This document shows positions 6,709 to 9,622 of a stretch of DNA of 9,622 nucleotides, in pieces. This DNA is from Pseudomonadota bacterium. GTDB taxonomy: Bacteria > Pseudomonadota > Alphaproteobacteria > Rhizobiales > Kaistiaceae. How positions within the stretch are numbered: the first letter of the stretch is position 1; every line of letters starts with the position of its first letter. The position numbers and the translations under genes were made by a program. The stretch lies in contig JAEZEN010000360.1 of assembly GCA_023433185.1 (NCBI GenBank), positions 1-9,622 of the forward strand. The letters are read 5' to 3'. A model generated the notes under the pieces. It searched no databases. It was not told where the DNA came from and saw nothing but the letters and a program-made list of their open reading frames with translations.

Positions 6709-7575
6709 TCAGGTGCGCTCCTCGCCGAAGCTGTCGTCAATCCGGACCGAATTGGCGAGAGCTTCGGGCGACCGGGTCGCAATGCACTGGAACAGCACTT
6801 CCGCGAGGCCGCCCGCGACGATCCGATCGAGCACCTCGGCGCTCCCCGGAAGCAGGCGATCCGAAGGCAGGACGATCCGGAGATCGGCGAGCCTACCCAG
6901 CGTCGAGCCGGGCATTCCGGTGATCGCGACGACACGCGCCCCGCTCTGGCGGGCCGTGCGGGCGGCCCACAGGGTCGAGCGCGTGCCGCCCGAATAGGAG
7001 AAGGCGATCGCGACATCGCGCGGGCGAAGCAGCGAGGCGAGCGTCACCTGAGCGTGGGACTCCTCGGCGAAGGCGATCGGCAGTCCAAGCCGGATGAGCC
7101 GCATGTAGATGACGTTGCAGGTGGCGGCCGACTCCCCTGCGCCGAACAGCGCGATCGACTTGGCCTGGGTCATCCAGTCGACGAGGGTCGCCACGGTGTC
7201 GTCGCTGCCGAGCGCTTCGGCCATCGCCCCGGCGCGAAGCGACATCGCCGACATCACGCGGCGCGCGATTCCCGCCGGCGGCGCGCTGCCGCTGTTCGCC
7301 GGGCGTCTTCGGTCGCGCCCCTCCTCGAGGAGCAGGGCCTTGCGCATCTCCTTGAGACCGGGATAGCCGAGCTTCCGCGACAGCCGGTCGATGCTCGACC
7401 GACTTGCGCCCGAGCGCTGCGACAGATCCGAAGAGGTCATGACGCCGAGCTCATAGGGCGGGATCGCCAGCAACTGCTCGACGATGCGCCGCTCCGCCGG
7501 GAAAAGGCTGACCGCCGCCGTCCGCTCGCGAAACGCGGCGTTATTGTCGAAGTTGTCCGCCGGACTGTCGCTCAT
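6709..7575 (-). CDS. RpiR/MurR-family transcriptional regulator (HTH + SIS)
   Basis: 288 residues, the standard size of RpiR regulators. The N-terminal helix-turn-helix domain (about 20-95) includes MTSSDLSQRSGASRSSIDRL and the typical LGYPGLKEMRKAL ending. An Ala/Gly/Pro-containing linker precedes the SIS domain (about 130-265), with IALFGAGESA, SYSGGT at 193-198 (phosphosugar-binding loop) and ARVVAITG. Members bind DNA as dimers or tetramers and respond to phosphorylated sugars. The ATG at 7573-7575 was chosen because AAGGTGGGG lies just upstream (7578-7586); a TTG at 7594-7596 would add seven residues before that site. It is divergent from the aldolase/kinase genes and lies upstream of, and on the same strand as, the transporter operon, so it could control either or both. 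The sugar effector is not known. Confidence 0.92.
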   Translation of the reverse strand: MSDSPADNFDNNAAFRERTAAVSLFPAERRIVEQLLAIPPYELGVMTSSDLSQRSGASRSSIDRLSRKLGYPGLKEMRKALLLEEGRDRRRPANSGSAPPAGIARRVMSAMSLRAGAMAEALGSDDTVATLVDWMTQAKSIALFGAGESAATCNVIYMRLIRLGLPIAFAEESHAQVTLASLLRPRDVAIAFSYSGGTRSTLWAARTARQSGARVVAITGMPGSTLGRLADLRIVLPSDRLLPGSAEVLDRIVAGGLAEVLFQCIATRSPEALANSVRIDDSFGEERT

Positions 7576-7614
7576 CGCCCCACCTTCACGGGACAAAACA
7601 TATCATGATCCTTA

Positions 7615-7632
7615 CCGCAAATCCGATTGCGG
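7615..7632. promoter_or_regulatory. Perfect inverted repeat CCGCAA-N6-TTGCGG, candidate RpiR operator
   Basis: CCGCAA (7615-7620) and TTGCGG (7627-7632) are exact reverse complements separated by six bases (ATCCGA), an 18-bp dyad. It lies in the 161-nt gap between the divergent regulator and aldolase genes, the usual place for the site of a local repressor, and its right arm coincides with a candidate -35 box for the aldolase. A separate 8-bp perfect palindrome, ATCATGAT (7602-7609), lies 5 nt to its left. That RpiR binds here is inference from position and symmetry. Confidence 0.5.
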
Positions 7633-7655
7633 GACATTTTGCTTCGTCATATCCT
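7627..7655 (+). promoter_or_regulatory. Candidate sigma-70 promoter of the aldolase/kinase genes
   Basis: TTGCGG (7627-7632), a 17-nt spacer, then TATCCT (7650-7655). The first box matches TTGACA at 3 of 6 bases and the second matches TATAAT at 4 of 6; spacing is ideal. Transcription would start near 7662, leaving a leader of about 75 nt. No better pair was found in the gap, but the match is modest. Confidence 0.35.
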
Positions 7656-7674
7656 TTCGGCCAAGCGGCAGGGA

Positions 7675-7716
7675 CCCCGGCGTCGCTCGCGACGAAGCCT
7701 CCCCAGGCCGCCGGGG
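7675..7716 (+). other. GC-rich stem in the leader of the aldolase gene
   Basis: CCCCGGCG (7675-7682) pairs perfectly with CGCCGGGG (7709-7716). The loop contains part of a second inverted repeat, CGTCGC-TC-GCGACG (7681-7694). A competing hairpin, AGGCC (7705-7709) with GGCCT (7715-7719), uses the same right-hand bases and ends 3 nt before the AAGGA ribosome site (7723-7727). These structures would lie in the mRNA leader if the promoter call is right. No T-run follows, so this is not a normal intrinsic terminator. It may affect translation or may be only a by-product of high G/C. Confidence 0.35.
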
Positions 7717-7736
7717 CCTCATAAGGACAGATACCT

Positions 7737-8621
7737 ATGCCGATCGTCTCCCTCGACCGCATGTTGAAGCACGCGTCCGACAACGGCTATGCCGTCGGAG
7801 CCTTCGTCTCGATGAACATCGAGATCGTCCAGGCGGCGATCGCCGCTGCCGAGAAGCAGGACTCGCCGGTGATCATCCGCATCCATCCGGATTCGCGGCA
7901 GATCACGAGCTTTGAGGCGATCGCTGCGGTGACCAACCTGCTCGGGGGTCGCGCCAGCGTTCCGGTCGGCATCAGCCTCGACCATGGCGACACCCTGGCC
8001 GATTGTGTCGATGCCCTCCGCGCCGGGGCGACGAGCGTCATGCTTGACGCTGCCGAGGAGCCGCTTGAGGAGAACATCCGCCGCGTGCGCCAGGTCGTGG
8101 ATGTCGCCGGTCCGCTCGGCGTCATGGTCGAGGCCGCGATCGGCCACATGGAGCACGGCGCGATCCAGACCGACGATGATCTCGCCGACGTCGCACAGTC
8201 GGTCAGGCTCGTCCGCGAGAGCGGGGCGACGATCCTGTCGCCTGCCATCGGCAACGTCCACGGCTCGGCCCACGGTGAGGTCAAGGCGACGCCCAGCCTC
8301 GCGATCGACCGCATCCGGGAGCTGCGCGAGGCGACCGGCGTGGCGATCTGCCTCCACGGCGGCTCGGGCACGCCCCGCCAGATGATGCGCGATGCCACCG
8401 GGGCCGGCGTGGCGATGGTGATCCTCTTCTCCGACATCATCACCGCCTTCAATACCGAGCTGAAGCGGGTCCTCGACGCCAATCCCCCCGGCATCGCCAT
8501 CATCGACGCGCTGGTGCCGGCTCAGCACGCCGCCCAGGCGGTCATCGAGGAGAAGATGGTCGACCTCGGCTCCGCCGGCCGCGCCCGCGCCTTCGGCGAA
8601 TGGATGGCGCAGTCACGCTGA
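7737..8621 (+). CDS. Class II (zinc) fructose-bisphosphate/tagatose-bisphosphate-type aldolase
   Basis: 294 residues, the size of the short class II aldolases (GatY/KbaY/FbaA-related, F_bP_aldolase family). The enzyme splits or forms a ketose phosphate, normally giving dihydroxyacetone phosphate plus an aldehyde. Visible landmarks: YAVGAF near the start, ISLDHGDT with catalytic Asp82 and zinc ligand His83, VEAAIG with Glu132, GNVHGSAHG with zinc ligand His175, and LHGGSG with zinc ligand His207. Oddity: the segment after residue 223 reads GVAMVILFSDI, where relatives have a K-V-N-I-x-T-[DE] pattern. The Asn that contacts dihydroxyacetone phosphate is replaced by Ile, so substrate preference or even reaction may differ. 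The ATG has AAGGA 9 nt upstream. Its stop overlaps the kinase start by one base (TGATG), so the two are coupled and probably work in consecutive steps. Class is secure; the sugar is unknown. Confidence 0.9.
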   Translation: MPIVSLDRMLKHASDNGYAVGAFVSMNIEIVQAAIAAAEKQDSPVIIRIHPDSRQITSFEAIAAVTNLLGGRASVPVGISLDHGDTLADCVDALRAGATSVMLDAAEEPLEENIRRVRQVVDVAGPLGVMVEAAIGHMEHGAIQTDDDLADVAQSVRLVRESGATILSPAIGNVHGSAHGEVKATPSLAIDRIRELREATGVAICLHGGSGTPRQMMRDATGAGVAMVILFSDIITAFNTELKRVLDANPPGIAIIDALVPAQHAAQAVIEEKMVDLGSAGRARAFGEWMAQSR

Positions 8622-9622
8622 TGGTCACTGCCGACGCTGTGCTCGTCGGGGTCGACGTCGGCACGACGAACCTCAAGGCCGTCGCGATCCGGCCGACGGG
8701 GCGGGTCGAGGCGGTCGCCAGACGTGCCACGGTCATCCGCCGTCCGGGGTCCGGCGCTTCCGAATTCGACCTCGATGCGCTCGACCGGAATCTGATCGAG
8801 GTGCTCTCCGAACTGGCCGAGCGGCTCCGCGCCGGCGGCATCGATCCCGCCGCCGTCGCGGCGATCGGCATCGACAGCTTCGGCGAAAGCTTCGTCGGCC
8901 TCGACGGCGACGGTCGGCGGATGACGCCATGCCCGACCTGGTTCGACCGGCGGACCCGCAATCTCCGTGCGGACTGGGGCATCCCGGCGCGCGACTGGTT
9001 CGACATCACCGGCATGGTCGACGACGACATCTACACCCTCTACCGCCTCGCCTGGTGGCGCGATGCCGAGCCGGAGCGCTTCGCCGCGGTTCGGTCGTGG
9101 CTCATGGTCGCGGACTACGTCACGCTCCGTCTCACGGGCCGTGCCGTGTCGAGCCCCTCGCTCGCGGCCCGGAGCGGCCTCGCAGACCGCCGCACCGGCG
9201 CCTGGTCCGCAGACATGCTGGCCGCCCTCGGCCTGGCGGCGGATCGGCTGCCCGCGCTCCTGCCGTCGGCGACAGTGGCCGCCGGCCTCAGCCCGGACGC
9301 CGCCCGCGCGACGGGTTTCCGAACCGGCACGCCGGTCGCCAATGCCGGACACGATCACCCCTGCGCCGGACTCGGCTGCGGGCTGGTCGATCCCGGCCGG
9401 ATGATCGATTCGACCGGCACGGCCGAGGCGCTGAAGACGGTCGTCTCGACGCCGCTTGATTACGCGGCGGTCGGAGACGGCGCCTATGACTGCTACCCGC
9501 ACGTCATAGAGGCGCGCTTCCTCCTCTCCGGACACATACCGGCCTCTGGTGGATTCCTGGACTGGCTGGTGGCGCTGCTCTCCGGCCCGAACCCCTCGGC
9601 CGACGCCGCGCCGGCGCTGTGG
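8621..9622 (+). CDS. FGGY-family carbohydrate kinase (3' partial)
   Basis: The frame is open from the ATG at 8621-8623 to the window end (334 codons of an expected 480-530). FGGY kinases phosphorylate ketoses or polyols with ATP. Landmarks: N-terminal phosphate loop LVGVDVGTTNLKAVAI (Asp12), IGIDSFGES at 83-90 and CPTWFDRRTRN at 104-114, where sugar-binding residues normally lie. AGHDHPCAGLGCG at 242-254 carries the catalytic base Asp245. Then comes the second phosphate loop, IDSTGTAEAL (262-271). It starts inside the aldolase stop (TGATG), so translation is coupled. By gene order it probably makes the phosphorylated ketose that the aldolase cleaves, under control of the divergent RpiR gene. 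The GHDH form of the catalytic loop differs from xylulokinase (GGGD-like) and glycerol kinase (GDQ) forms, but the exact sugar cannot be named. The rest of the C-terminal ATPase domain lies outside the window. Confidence 0.9.
   Translation, partial: MVTADAVLVGVDVGTTNLKAVAIRPTGRVEAVARRATVIRRPGSGASEFDLDALDRNLIEVLSELAERLRAGGIDPAAVAAIGIDSFGESFVGLDGDGRRMTPCPTWFDRRTRNLRADWGIPARDWFDITGMVDDDIYTLYRLAWWRDAEPERFAAVRSWLMVADYVTLRLTGRAVSSPSLAARSGLADRRTGAWSADMLAALGLAADRLPALLPSATVAAGLSPDAARATGFRTGTPVANAGHDHPCAGLGCGLVDPGRMIDSTGTAEALKTVVSTPLDYAAVGDGAYDCYPHVIEARFLLSGHIPASGGFLDWLVALLSGPNPSADAAPALW

Noticed and set aside
6277..7608. A 443-residue plus-strand frame across the 6453-6708 gap and opposite the RpiR gene.
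   Set aside because: Low-complexity composition, no recognisable domain, and mostly the complement of the binding-protein start and RpiR gene.
7719..9535. Minus-strand frames opposite the aldolase and kinase (7719-8528 and 8522-9535).
   Set aside because: They mirror intact genes with clear catalytic motifs on the plus strand and show no family features themselves.

Overview
The window looks like chromosome (or chromid) of a high-GC alphaproteobacterium, most likely from the Rhizobiales. The reasons are the strong G/C bias at third codon positions by eye, an HWE-type histidine kinase (a family concentrated in that order) at the left edge, and the tightly packed transporter and catabolic operons. 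No mobile element, tRNA, rRNA or CRISPR array was seen.

Layout. (1) Positions 1-506, plus strand: the C-terminal part of an HWE-family sensor kinase whose start lies outside the window and whose N-box asparagine is replaced. (2) Positions 511-544: a GC-rich inverted repeat in the convergent gap. (3) Positions 594-6452, minus strand: one tight six-gene operon. In transcription order it encodes a Tat-type periplasmic binding protein, an ABC ATPase, two permeases of the spermidine/putrescine (PotABCD) type, an M24 (creatinase/aminopeptidase P fold) enzyme and an isochorismatase-fold cysteine hydrolase. Gaps are 26 nt or less, with an ATGA overlap between the two permeases. (4) Positions 6453-6708: a 256-nt gap with an A/T-rich patch that is the probable promoter region of this operon. 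(5) Positions 6709-7575, minus strand: an RpiR/MurR-type regulator with HTH and SIS domains. (6) Positions 7576-7736: a divergent regulatory gap with a perfect 6-6-6 inverted repeat overlapping a candidate -35 box, and a GC-rich leader stem before the next gene. (7) Positions 7737-9622, plus strand: a class II (zinc) aldolase overlapping by one base with an FGGY sugar kinase that runs off the window.

How it may work together. The regulator and the aldolase/kinase pair look like a sugar or polyol catabolic unit: the kinase phosphorylates a ketose or polyol, the aldolase cleaves the product, and RpiR senses a phosphorylated sugar through its SIS domain. The minus-strand operon imports a small, possibly cationic or nitrogen-containing compound and splits it in the cytoplasm with two C-N bond hydrolases. 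RpiR lies between the two units, so it may control both, and they could together degrade a nitrogen-containing sugar conjugate; that link is inference. The two folds in the hydrolase pair are the ones used by creatinase and N-carbamoylsarcosine amidase, but the key residues of the M24 protein match neither a true creatinase nor a complete two-metal peptidase. Its aldolase neighbour has also lost a conserved substrate-binding Asn. The substrates are therefore not predictable from family membership alone.
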